From NCBI RefSeq assembly GCF_012489685.1, contig NC_080043.1:81360292-81424291 (forward strand): 64,000 nt of DNA, in the 5' to 3' direction. The translations under genes were made by a program, and so were the position numbers. The notes under the pieces were generated by a model. It saw only the letters and a list, made by a program, of their open reading frames with translations. It was not told where the DNA came from and made no database searches. The DNA is from Lotus japonicus. Taxonomy: Eukaryota > Streptophyta > Magnoliopsida > Fabales > Fabaceae. Numbering within the stretch: position 1 is the first letter of the stretch; every line of letters starts with the position of its first letter. This document shows positions 1 to 10,342 of the stretch, piece after piece.

Positions 1-475
1 GGCAGCCTCAATTTTATACTAATCAAGAGATTTATCTACTTGCATGTTTGTTTTCACAATTTGCACTCAAGGCACATTTACTCAAAAGCTAGGACTTTTA
101 GGTTGTAATCAATATTGATTCTCGAGTATTTTACCTAGAAACTAAGCGCATGTTAGAAAATTCTTTTATAATTGATTATCAAGCCAAAATTAATTCTAAG
201 TAGAATCGTATGTAAGCAGCTTCTGGGCGGTTAGAATTGATTCTATAAAGAAAGAAAAAAGTTTATTCAAATATGTTGTAAGCATGCTATTGAAGTAAAG
301 AGATACACTTTATAATTTCACATTTTTATTTTCAAAAGTACACCTCTCACCATAGATGAGCTAAATCCTAAACATTAAACAAAGCAGAGCGCTTCTAAGA
401 GTTGGATCTCTAAGGTTGTTGCTATATAGTAAGTTAAACTGAACTAGTTCTACAAATATCAATGGTTGATTGTAG
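1..475. other. non-coding DNA, probably intron of the P450 gene
   Basis: No P450-like coding sequence is visible here. The stretch is AT-rich and ends in a plausible 3' splice site (TTGATTGTAG at 466-475), immediately followed by an open P450 frame. It is therefore probably the intron before the penultimate exon; earlier exons would lie beyond the left edge of the window. Confidence 0.5.
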
Positions 476-970
476 GATCCAAAAGGCGTTCTAGAGGATG
501 ATGTTTTACCAGATGGTACCAAAATAAAAGCAGGAGGCATGGTAACTTATGTGCCATATTCTATGGGAAGGATGGAGTATAATTGGGGACCTGATGCAGC
601 TTCATTTATACCTGAGCGTTGGTTCAAAGATGGTGTTCTCCAAAATGAATCTCCATTCAAATTCTCAGCTTTTCAGGCAAGTTCATCTGTTTTGGAATCT
701 ATGATTGTGAGTTTGAAATTAGAACCAACATGTGCAATGCAACAAACACCTTACATTATAAATTTGATTTTCTTTTGTATTTATTTTCAGGCTGGGCCAA
801 GGATATGTCTTGGGAAGGACTCTGCATATCTCCAGATGAGGATGGTGCTTGCTATTTTGTGCAGATTTTACAAGTTCAACTTGGTGCCTGGTCATCCTGT
901 GAAATACAGGATGATGACTTTGTTATCAATGGCACATGGCTTAAAGCTTACCATAGAGAAACGCCCCTGA
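476..970 (+). CDS. cytochrome P450 (CYP704C-like), last two exons, partial
   Basis: P450s of this clade are ER-anchored heme-thiolate monooxygenases; CYP704 members typically hydroxylate fatty acids. Two exons are visible. Exon 476-676 opens in phase 0 with DPKGVLEDDVLPDG, then the PYSMGRMEYNWGPDA stretch and a PERW motif. Exon 791-970 holds the heme-binding signature (AGPRICLGKDSAY, following FSAFQ) and ends KLTIEKRP-stop. Roughly 370 N-terminal residues, including the I-helix and ExxR regions, are not in the window. The intron at 677-790 starts with GC rather than GT (CAG|GCAAGT) and ends TTTTCAG. It is 114 nt and has no stop in frame, so an unspliced reading also stays open. Family assignment is firm and the CYP704C subfamily is likely. 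Whether the gene is functional cannot be judged without the upstream exons. Confidence 0.85.
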   Translation, partial: DPKGVLEDDVLPDGTKIKAGGMVTYVPYSMGRMEYNWGPDAASFIPERWFKDGVLQNESPFKFSAFQASSSVLESMIVSLKLEPTCAMQQTPYIINLIFFCIYFQAGPRICLGKDSAYLQMRMVLAILCRFYKFNLVPGHPVKYRMMTLLSMAHGLKLTIEKRP

Positions 971-1971
971 GGTGCTTTTACCAATACAAGTTATATATGT
1001 ATAATGATATTCCCATAATCATGATCACATATTTAAGTGATGGAATAAATAATGATTTGTAGAAGATCTGTAATTTGTAAAGTTATGTGGATTTGACAAT
1101 AGTTAAATAATAATAGGTAATATATATCTGTCAGACATAGACAACCCATTGTTGGATCCAATTCCAACATTTTGTAAAAAGTAAGAAATTTCACATACTT
1201 CGCTCAAGTCAAAGTGAAAAGTGACGTCGTTCCCTCAACAAAACTTGGATAAAGTTGAGTTAAAAGATCATAGTTTAAGATAAATTGATTAAATTCATAA
1301 GGAAGTGTGATTTTATTGGAATAATCCAACATTAAGAAATTGGTTAATCTCTAAAATTACATGTAATTGCCCACTGTTTGTAAGTAAAATCATTTCCTTC
1401 ACCTCGGAATCCCAAACAATTTGATTTGGGGTCAATACACAAAGATTTGAAGTATTTTCTTCAATTTGCTTACCTTTTCTAAGTTCATAGCACTCGGAAT
1501 AACTTCATCGATACTACCTATCCAAAAAATTTGTTTGGGAAAACTATCTAATTATTCGCTGGAAAGAATCAATTTAAACCCTCTAATATAATTATTTCTG
1601 CTAGACCAACATACATTATTTCTCCAGCAAACCAGTAAATACTTATGCTACAAAGTGGATTTTGCCTCTCCTAATAATTTTTTTCTACACACAAAAATGT
1701 CAAACTCTTGACATGCTTAAGGACTCAATATTATCAAGTGTGCTACGATTTGTTTGTAGGAGTTCTTAATGTTAAAACTGTAGCTTTGAGGGTTGTTTAG
1801 AATAAAGAATAAAGAAAGAGAGAATTAGCATTTTAAATAAGTAAGACACATGCAAAGATTAGCCACAAGAAAACCAAATAAAGAAAGGAGTAATGCATAC
1901 TAGTTGTCGATTGTATGGATACATAATCAGAAGGGAGAAAGATACATGCCAGAGAATCACTATCTCAGTAA
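971..1971. other. intergenic, 3' flank of P450
   Basis: AT-rich sequence with no convincing coding frame. The first 100-150 bases presumably include the P450 3' UTR. Nothing else was recognised. Confidence 0.4.
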
Positions 1972-2575
1972 GTGTTTGATATTTTGAACATAATCAATTC
2001 TCAAACAGCATATATGCTCTGTTTAGTATGCTAAGCTATTTATTACATAACCTGGTCAATAATAGTTGAACTAACATGATTTTTATATAATTTATCTCAT
2101 GCACATGATTCATAACCGGCAAACCAAGATACGATTAGTAGATTACATTTTTTTTAATGTTCTCTAGCAAACAACATACAAATAAAAGGTCTATTTGCCA
2201 CAATTGACACAACTTATGCTTCTCATTTTCTGCTATGCTTATTAGTGTCTAAAACTTATAGTTAGTTTGTAAACATAATAAGTTATTAACCAAGAAAAAA
2301 GAACTTCATAAAGGAAAACACATGAATATGCATGTTTTGATGTTGAACGCACGAGTCCAAACAAAGGCCATTGCTACACATGCCAAAACAAAATCCCTAT
2401 AGTGTTTGATATGTCTGCTAAATGGTTCTCAAAGAGCATTTATGCTCTGTTTAATTAAGTAGTTTAAGTGCTCTGTTCAATTATGGTTGAACTGACAATG
2501 ATTTTGTCATTTTTTACGCCACATATAATTTCATGGCACATGATATATGTATAATTAGCAAATCCAAATGCGATC
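1972..2575. repeat. diverged direct duplication, about 170 bp per copy
   Basis: Copies at about 1972-2130 and 2402-2575 share an ordered series of blocks: AGTGTTTGATAT, TTCTCAAA.AGCAT.TATGCTCTGTTTA, GTTGAACT.ACA.GATTTT, and CACATGAT...AAC.GGCAAA / AATTAGCAAA. They are separated by about 270 bp of unrelated AT-rich DNA. No termini or target duplication were recognised. Confidence 0.5.
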
Positions 2576-3018
2576 TTCAAATTTAATGCATATATCAATG
2601 GTCCAACCCCTAAATTTAATCTCGTCTTGGGGCACGAATCATGATTTTTTTAAGCACATAATCAAATTTCGAAAGATTTGGGACCATTTTTATTTATGAA
2701 GCTCCATCATTCATATATTTGCATCTGTTGAGAAAGAGAGGGAGAATGGCGTGGGGACTGGGACCTGGGGGAGGCTAGCTGTTTTTGAACAAAGACAACA
2801 TAAGAATATATCTACTACCATAGATTCATAGTATCATATAACAAATTTGTTTTCAATGCAAAAAAATATATATTTTACCAGATAGGTATGAAAAAACCTT
2901 TCTCAAGAAAGGGAGGAAAATCCAAAAGAACACAGGACCTCCAGAGAGCAAGCAACAAAAGTAAAAAAAAAAAAACTGGCAACTACAGTGCATCTTAATT
3001 TTTTTTTCCACTTCAAAC

Positions 3019-3240
3019 TGTTGGAACAACAACACGTATACATATTAGAGTAGAGAGAAACACACGAAAACTTTAGTCACGCAGTTCAACCAATATTGCC
3101 TATATTGCGACTATAGAGAACCTAACCAACTATAGTTCAATTTATTGATTCGTTCTAAATACAATAGTTAGAGTTTCAGTGTTACAAGCATATATAGGGA
3201 TACTAATGATTCAGATTACGCTTCGCGGCCTCGCCCCTTG
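3019..3240 (-). mobile_element. diverged LTR fragment, same family as the element at 14,645
   Basis: The block starts TGTTGGAACAACAACACG. It then follows the LTR at 14,645 through GAGAGAAACACACGAAAACTTT..TCACGCAGTTC, the CC.ACTATAGAG segment and TTATTGATTC. Identity is clearly lower than between the two LTRs of the 14.6-kb element. It is an old, partial LTR of that copia-like family. Orientation is inferred from the intact copy. Confidence 0.55.
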
Positions 3241-3445
3241 CCCACTTGACATATATAGCATACATAAGAGTCATACTCAACACAAATAGGTAAGCCTAGT
3301 AGGTCAAACATGCTTTTCTAAAAGCTAGATCTAACCTATTTAGATAATCAGATTTTTCAAAAAGCCTAAGCCTGATCAATTTACTAAACGGGCAGCCACA
3401 TGCCCTTACGAGACTACTTGACCTATTTCCACCCATACCCAAAAG

Positions 3446-4008
3446 CAGGGTTGGCAATGGGCCCCGTGGGTGCGGGTTTGGCCATTCCCACACCCAAACC
3501 CAAACTTAACACCCAAACCCAAACCCAAACTCAAATTCAATATGGGTGCAAAAGTTAAACCCAAACCCAAACCCCTGGGTTTCGGGTTACCCAAACCCAA
3601 ACCCAAAACCCAATGTGAGCACTGAACCGACAAAAAACCCAAAAAATCGATCTGGAAACAACATGTGCATAAGAGAACAACATGAATATAAGCTGATTAA
3701 ATCTCATCATCATTCCAATACAAAGGAAAAAATATAGTTTATGAACATAAGTCTACTTAGTAACTTTAAAGAATACCCTACTTAGTAACTATATAAGGGC
3801 TGATAATTACATGCATAAGGCTTCGGGTTTGGGTTTGGGTGCGAGTGCGGGCTTAATCAATCCCACACCCAAACCCAAACCCAAACATGTTTTAAAATTT
3901 GGATAAAACCCAAACCCAAACCCGAACCCAAAGAAATCGGGTTTCGCCCGAAATTTCAGGTCGGGTTCGGATTGGGCCCCGCGGGTTTGGGTTTTCCTGC
4001 CATCTCTA
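3446..4008. mobile_element. hAT-type MITE rich in CCCAAAC repeats
   Basis: Flanked by an 8-bp target duplication, CCCAAAAG (3438-3445 and 4009-4016), as expected of hAT elements. The short imperfect terminal inverted repeats are CAGGGTTGGCA and, on the other strand, TAGAGATGGCA. Both inner ends carry GGGCCCCG.GGGT blocks and long runs of (ACCCAAACCC)n. In the left half and the centre the runs read ACCCAAACCC on the plus strand; near the right end they read GGGTTTGGG. No transposase frame; short open frames here are repeat artefacts. Confidence 0.75.
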
Positions 4009-4329
4009 CCCAAAAGAGCAACTCGCCAAGATTTAGGATAGGAAACATGACTATATAATCTGTTTCAAAGGGCATTTACAAGCATTTTTTTTACACGAGG
4101 GTATACACAAACATTGTTTGTCAGATTCCTTTAAATATACCATTTTATGGCAATTTCTAACTTTTACAACATTTCATGGCGGTTAAACTGACACAAAGTA
4201 ATATATCTAAAAGAAATAAAAAAAATAATGGATGTCTATTAATACTCTCCATAACATTTTTCTTAGTTTCTCTTGAATGGATTAACATATCCCTATAAGT
4301 AAAATTTCTCTTATTCATATACTTTCCCT

Positions 4330-5165
4330 ATCATTTTTCCGAGTTTACATTGTTGAATAAGGACCACATAAATGGTTTTATATTATATTGAACACGCTCC
4401 CTCACACGCAAAAGTCATTTGAGCTTGAAGCGTGGAAATGCACCAACACACTTATCATCTACTTAAATTTAACTTTTTATCAGAAGAATTGGGAACAACT
4501 TGGATCGAACTTTAGACCGCTTAGTCATTGACACTATGATATCATGTCAAACAACTAATTATCCGTAAAGATTAAACTGTCGAGTAAGGATCACATAAAT
4601 GAGAAACAATTAATTATTCCAAAAACTTAAACTGTCGGGTAAATGTCACATAAATAATTTTATATTATACTCCCTCCGGTCTTTTTTATAAGAAACACTT
4701 TGGAGATTTTTCTTGGTCCTTTTTATAAGAAACACTCTTATAAAATTAAGTCAAATAATCAATACCAATGCAAAGAGACTTATTCCCAATACAAAAATAT
4801 GGAGGGAAATTGCAAGCACCCAATAGGTATGATCAACATTTATGGTAATTAATATGATTGTTCTTGTAAAAAGGAAAAAAAACATCATTGGAATTAAGCA
4901 TAGTAGTTAATTTTATAAAAAATATTAGTTTCCTTGGTTTGTGTGATTTTGTCCAAGTGTTTCTTATAAAAAGGACCGGAGCGAGTATTATAACAAGTCT
5001 CATCATCCAAGAATCATCTGAGCCTTGAACTGTAGACAATGCATAAGTTTACCTACCATGTGCTGAAATTCAACTTTTATTAGAAGAATTAATAACGGAA
5101 GACCGAACTTCAAACCACTTAATCATAAAAACTCGAATATTGTATCAAACAATTAATTATCCAAA
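4330..5165. repeat. diverged duplicated block split by a Stowaway MITE
   Basis: The segments at about 4385-4570 and 4990-5165 match in order: AGCTTGAA / AGCCTTGAACTGTAGA, a TTCAACTTTTATTAGAAGAATT-like stretch, ACCGAACTTCAAACC.CTTA.TCAT, and TATCAAACAA.TAATTATCC. A short repeated stretch (TAAACTGTCG.GTAA..TCACATAAAT) lies between them. Possibly decayed retrotransposon sequence. No protein is encoded. Confidence 0.4.
4680..4985. mobile_element. Stowaway-type (Tc1/mariner) MITE
   Basis: Terminal inverted repeats CTCCCTCCGGTC.TTTTTATAAGAAACAC and the matching right end (GTGTTTCTTATAAAAAGGACCGGAGCGAG) are bounded by TA dinucleotides at 4678-4679 and 4986-4987. The CTCCCTCCG terminus and TA target are diagnostic of Stowaway. 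306 bp, non-coding. Confidence 0.85.
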
Positions 5166-5169
5166 AAAA

Positions 5170-7870
5170 CTCGCTCACTTGTGTTGTGTGTGGGGTGGGT
5201 GCTCGTGTCAAGATACTTTTTTCAAGTTGCTTGTACAACGGCACACCAAATAGATAGGGTCCGTCCAAAGAAAAACGTGGAATGAAAGGGTAGGCGCGCG
5301 TGAACGATGTGGAAGCACCACCTTAGTCACCGGGAGAACTGGACCACGAGCTATACATGAATTTTGCTTCTGCTTTGCCTCTTGTTTTATTAGTCTTGGA
5401 CCACTCACACATGACTCATAATAAGTCCAAATTTATATTTCCCTTTCAGAAACTCTAATATGCAAGTGTTACATTGATTTTATAGAAATTGTTAATATAC
5501 ATTAACCCCTGTTTAACTGACACATGCAGTTTAATATTGTTTCAGACAGATTATCTTAGCTTTTTTAGGTGAACTGATTTAAGCTTTTAAACTAACTACC
5601 AAATTTTATGCACCACACACATTTGTATGTATAGAACAGAAATTCTTTACGTAGTGTGGGGGTGAACTGAAAAACTCACACTTTCATTATTGATACTTTG
5701 ATCCTTTAAATACAAGAAAATCATAACTGACAATTAATTAAAACTCTACCTGTTAATTTTTTTTTTTTTGATACATAGGCTTATGAAGAGGTATTCTACC
5801 TGTACGTTAATATAAATCTGAAAAATAAATAGCACTGACAATTAATGACAATAATAGAAATTCTACAATTAAACCAAATAAACTGTTGTAATGATGGTGA
5901 TACATATACGCATTTGCTAAAAAAAAGTTTGTTACGAAGTAATAAGTAGTAAAATATATGGTAGGAGCACTCACTTTAACACTCTCTTTACATTACTTTC
6001 TCATTAATTGATTGAAATTCATGTGGATCTGGTAGAAATATATGATTTCCAATTCTAATTTAGTGGAATGCATAAACTAATGAGTGTTGAAAAGAAAATG
6101 TTAAACTATAGTAATGAAAAGTTACTTGTATTAAAAAGTGAGTATTGAAAAGAAAACGCTAAATTAATGAGTATTGCTAGCACTCCTCTTAGACAGAAAT
6201 TGACAAAGTCCATAATTAGAGTTGTTAGTGTGTTTTGCAAGATGAGGTTCCATGGCCCCATAGGCATTTAGAAGCTAGCTAATGGTACCTCTGTACCGCA
6301 AAAAGCTAGTAAAGCATACATAAAAACAGGACAAGATGTGGGTACCATCAGTCACTTTGTAGTTTATAATGCAGATGAATTTGCTAAAGCCACCCCAAAG
6401 ACCAGTTGAGAGAGCCTTGCTGGCTCGCGCATATACCAACCCAACACCTTAATTTGTTCTTGTATCATGATGCCATGACATTAACAAACAAAAACAAGAA
6501 CACCAACATATATAGCTTGGCCATTTTGTACCTAACTAGACTTATTTTTGTTCATTGATCTTTCTTTTAATCATAACATCAAGGGAAGCTTTTGTGTTGT
6601 TGAATTATACTTCTAATATAAGACTATCAATATAACAAAATAAAAAGCAGGTCCAACAACCTAGAAGTATTTCTTATTATACAAACATAAATATCTTAAT
6701 CATTTCCTATTTCCATTATAATAAAAAAAGGTATAACTTTAAGCCTACTTTACACCAGATGCATGGTGGTTGGTAGCATGGCTCATATCAAGCAGTATAC
6801 TTGCCACGTATTGATGCTATTGTATGAGTATTGTGTTGTATATATATGACAGAAGAGAAATGTTTTACTAAATCCGGTGGGGCAGTTCTAATCACCTATC
6901 AACCATGTTTTTATGTTTTTCTTAATCTATATAGACAGAGCTAAAAAAGTGACAACTTCTTTCATAAGATTCTAGTCACGATTCTTAAAACATTTTGAGA
7001 GCCAATGGAATTAGCATGGCGGTTTAGTTTTTCTTATACACACCCATTCCGACTTAACTTTTTATCATGTTTTTCCCCTCCTTGTGTGAAACATGATGTG
7101 TGTGTTATATATGATCACACCTTTTGCAATTTCAACACTTAGAAGTAACTAAAATGTTTATCAATTTAAAGTGGGATTGAAATCCTCTTTTCCTATTTGG
7201 TATTTCATTCTCTATCTTACTCATAAAATTATGTTCTAACATTTAACAATTACTAATGTAAGCTTATAGCTACCATAATCATGCTTTTTTTAATCAATGC
7301 ATGACATCATTTTATTGGTAAAATATGAAAAAAAAGACACCAAACAGATCAATAGGGAATCTAGAGTGATGGATGTAACGATTATTCATGTGTCATTGTC
7401 TAATTTATCCAAGGGATCCAATTTAACCCAATCATATATTAGTGATACATTAGCATTTAAAAGTGAATTGAAAATTTTATCTGTCTTTTACTTAATTCTT
7501 TACAGAATAATGTTATAATTCCATGCTAGATAGAATTATAATTACCACAAAACGTGAGCTAGACTTCTCACTCTTGTTGAGACAACTTTCACCCACTAAA
7601 ACATATATAACCGTAAGGAAGTTTGATCTCATGGTTCTCGAGGTACTTAAAAAGAGGGCATGCATGTAAAAGCACAAGAAGCTAAGCAAATTGTCTTTAT
7701 TCAAAGCTTCCCAAACCAAAACCCTGTCTCACTAAACGCCAAACAAAAGGGCAACTGGTTTTCTATTCTCCACCAAATATCTCATTCTTAGCTGTGTCCT
7801 TAAACAGTGGGCCATTTAACCCTTCCCTCCCCCCACCATCATCATTTCACTACTACCCTCCTCCTCCTCC
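5170..7870. other. intergenic region upstream of the SAUR78-like gene
   Basis: AT-rich DNA with no recognisable gene or transposon termini. The open frames at 5208-5408, 7297-7518 and 7513-7719 lack any family-like composition. The last few hundred bases, including the C-rich stretch at about 7820-7880, form the promoter of the SAUR gene at 7985. Confidence 0.4.
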
Positions 7871-7874
7871 TCCC

Positions 7875-7881
7875 TTTATAA
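7875..7881 (+). promoter_or_regulatory. putative TATA box of the SAUR78-like gene
   Basis: A TTTATAA motif lies about 105 bp upstream of the ATG, just 5' of a pyrimidine-rich leader. This position suits a TATA box with a leader of about 75 nt. Confidence 0.45.
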
Positions 7882-7939
7882 CCGAACCTTCCCTCCCATC
7901 TTCCTCATAACTCATATCACCAACAACAACACCATTCAC

Positions 7940-7966
7940 TTCTCTCTCTCTCTCTCTCTCTCTCTA
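7940..7966 (+). repeat. (CT)n microsatellite in the 5' leader
   Basis: Thirteen or so uninterrupted TC/CT units lie 20-45 bp upstream of the start codon. Pyrimidine repeats at this position are common in plant 5' UTRs. Confidence 0.8.
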
Positions 7967-7984
7967 GTCTCTCCTCTATCAAAC

Positions 7985-8353
7985 ATGGCTAAACTGGGAA
8001 AGCTCACAAAACTGAAGTCAGCAATCAAGAGGTGGCCCTCACTAACCAAGCTCAGCCGCAGCAACAGCTGCGTCTCCTCCAACAAAGAAGGCGGTGCCGC
8101 CTCCTCCAAAGAACAGGAACAGGAACAACTCCATGCTGTTTATGTTGGCAAGTCGCGTCGGCGCTACCTCGTGAACTCCGATGTCATCCGCCACCCTCTG
8201 TTTCAGGAGCTGGTGGACAGGTCTTGTGATGAGGAGATAGTGGTTTCGTGTGAGGTGGTTCTGTTTGAGCATTTGCTGTGGATGCTGGAAAGCGCTGAGT
8301 CTCAGTTGGGGTCCATGGATGAGCTGGTTGAGTTCTACAACTGTGCATGCTGA
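7985..8353 (+). CDS. SAUR family protein (SAUR76/77/78-like)
   Basis: A single-exon gene of 122 codons. SAURs are small auxin-responsive proteins; canonical members inhibit PP2C.D phosphatases to promote cell expansion, while the SAUR76-78 group is linked to auxin/ethylene growth control in Arabidopsis. The N-terminal 45 residues are basic and Ser-rich (MAKLGKLTKLKSAIKRWPSL). The SAUR core then runs from about residue 49 (HAVYVGKSRRRYLVNSDVI, then HPLFQELVDRS) to about residue 108 (VVLFEHLLWMLESAES). The C-terminus is ELVEFYNCAC. The ATG context (ATCAAACATGGCT) and the CT-rich leader support this start. It stands alone, unlike the SAUR cluster further right, and belongs to a different SAUR clade. 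Intact. Confidence 0.92.
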   Translation: MAKLGKLTKLKSAIKRWPSLTKLSRSNSCVSSNKEGGAASSKEQEQEQLHAVYVGKSRRRYLVNSDVIRHPLFQELVDRSCDEEIVVSCEVVLFEHLLWMLESAESQLGSMDELVEFYNCAC

Positions 8354-8356
8354 CAA

Positions 8357-9298
8357 AAGTGCTTAGCTAGCTAGCGATATCGTAACTGACTATGATTGTT
8401 TTCTCTTATGGTGAGATTAAAGAAACCAAAAGCAATGGAAATGTAGTTAATTCAGATTGATCAAATGTTATATATTGTTATTTTTTAAAATTGAACATTG
8501 AAGTTGGCATGAATTTGCTATGTGTATGTGTATACTGTATGCATTTCCTTAATTTTTAGTTATATCTTAATCTCAAGAATTCAATCTTAAGAAGAACTTA
8601 AATTAATATGGGTTACAAACACGTAATGCATTAGGGGCGTTAGAGTCAACGTAAACATAATTTCACATATCTCAAAATAAGGAAGAAATTAGAAGTTGAC
8701 ACATCAAATTTAATGTGATCAAAAAAGTAAAATTTTGACATGTTAAACGTGTACCCATTTTGAGTTTAATGAAAATAAAAATACATATTAATAGGTTGGG
8801 TTTTCGTACCAAGAAAACAAAAACAAATGAGGTCAAACTCGGGTCGGTGCAAGTTGCTTGTGGGGAAAGAGAGGATAATTAGCTAAACAAGTTGCTTAAT
8901 TTATTTATTTTAACTATGAAGATGATTTTTAATTATTTCCTCCACTATGCTAAGCTGTTAATATTTTAAAATTATTGATATTTTAGAAGTTTAGTTAAAG
9001 TCTTGTCAATTTTTTTATATACACTATTCCCTTATTTAATAATTAGATGAAAAATTATTTAAAATTCTCTCAACAAATTGTAATTATACTCTTTTTTCTA
9101 TTCATTAATCATATATTTTTCGTTTATTAATCATATTTCTCATTCTCTCTTAACATCATCATCAAATAAGAGTAATCTAGTTCTCTATGATGATATTTTA
9201 CCTCAATTAAAAGTTTCTTAATTCATACGCCTTTAAAAAACATCAATAGTTTAAGAATTAATTATTGAGGAAGTAAAAAAAACTGTAAGTATGGTACT
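8357..9298. other. intergenic, 3' flank of SAUR78-like gene
   Basis: AT-rich. The first 150-200 bp should contain the SAUR 3' UTR. No further gene or element was recognised. Confidence 0.4.
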
Positions 9299-9307
9299 TA
9301 TTAATTA

Positions 9308-10333
9308 GAGTAAAATACACTCACCCCCTCAAGATTTGCAAGAATGACACTCCACCCCATTCTTTTTAAAAATCTACACTCCACCCCATTTTTTATAAAG
9401 GCAAATTTTAGTGACGAAAACAAATTCCTCACTACTAAAAACTAATTACTAATTAGTAAAAATTTAAATAAATTTAATGCATATACACTATCATACATTA
9501 ATTTATGAAAATAATTTTACTGAATTAAATTTAAAAAAACCATTCACTCTGTCTGTTAAGTCCACGTCTCATCTATCTCCAAATCATATTTCTCACCACA
9601 AACGGCCACCACCAAGCCTTTACTCCCTTTAACACGGCTCCACTGTCCCACAATGTGAAACCCCATGGCACCTCCATGCCTCAAAGTTTTGTTGCAACCT
9701 GAACCCCAGAACGTGAATCGCACATCCCTAAAGCCACTTGTTCAACTACTTCTTGTGAATTTCACCCCTTGAAGTTGTGAGCGAACGCTCTGTTGGTCTT
9801 AGATATTGTTGGATTTTGTTAAAAACGATGCTCCACCGCCTCGTTGGGCTCTAATAACCTCAGATCCACTTCATATTTTCATAATTTTGTTTCTCTATTT
9901 TCTTCACCCATTTGTGTTGCTTTTTTGGCCTACAACCCAATTTTGAAAATTGGAGGTATAAAGAGATTATTTTGATTAAAATTGAATTATTACCAAATAT
10001 GAAAACACAAGCATGTTTCACTATGTTCGAGATATAGTTTGTAAATCGGGCAGGTGTGCTATTGCATAATTTGCATTATGAATTTACGGAGGAAAAACGC
10101 GATTGAGAGAATGAGGAGGATTGTGATGTTTTCATTTTTAAATTTATTGGATTATATTGATTTTTTTTTTGAAATTATTGATTAACAATTTAAATAATAA
10201 CTAATTATTAATGAAAAATATTTTTTGTCACTAAATTTGCCTCTATATAAAATGGGGTGGGATGTAGATTTTAGATAAGAATGGGGTGGAGTGTAATTCT
10301 AACAAACCTTAAGGGGGTGAGTGTACTTTACTC
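9308..10333. mobile_element. non-autonomous Mutator-like element
   Basis: Inverted repeats of about 110 bp begin GAGTAAAATACACTCACCCC on the left and GAGTAAAGTACACTCACCCC on the complementary right end. Both continue through two copies of ACTCCACCCCATT and end near GGCAAATTT.AGTGAC. A perfect 9-bp target duplication, TATTAATTA, flanks the element (9299-9307 and 10334-10342), which identifies the Mutator superfamily. The interior, at about 9550-9900, is GC-richer than its surroundings and reads like genic DNA, so it may be a captured fragment. No protein family was recognised. Confidence 0.8.
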
Positions 10334-10342
10334 TATTAATTA

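Noticed and set aside
539..970. Single 143-codon P450 exon without an intron
   Set aside because: The middle 38 residues break the FSAFQ/AGPRICLG heme-binding block and are bounded by splice-like sites, so a GC-AG intron is more likely.
3406..4013. Several short frames with NPNPK/LGLGLG repeats
   Set aside because: Translation of CCCAAAC repeats inside a hAT MITE; not protein-coding.
8042..8356. 104-codon minus-strand frame
   Set aside because: Shadow of the SAUR78-like gene, which has clear family motifs on the plus strand.
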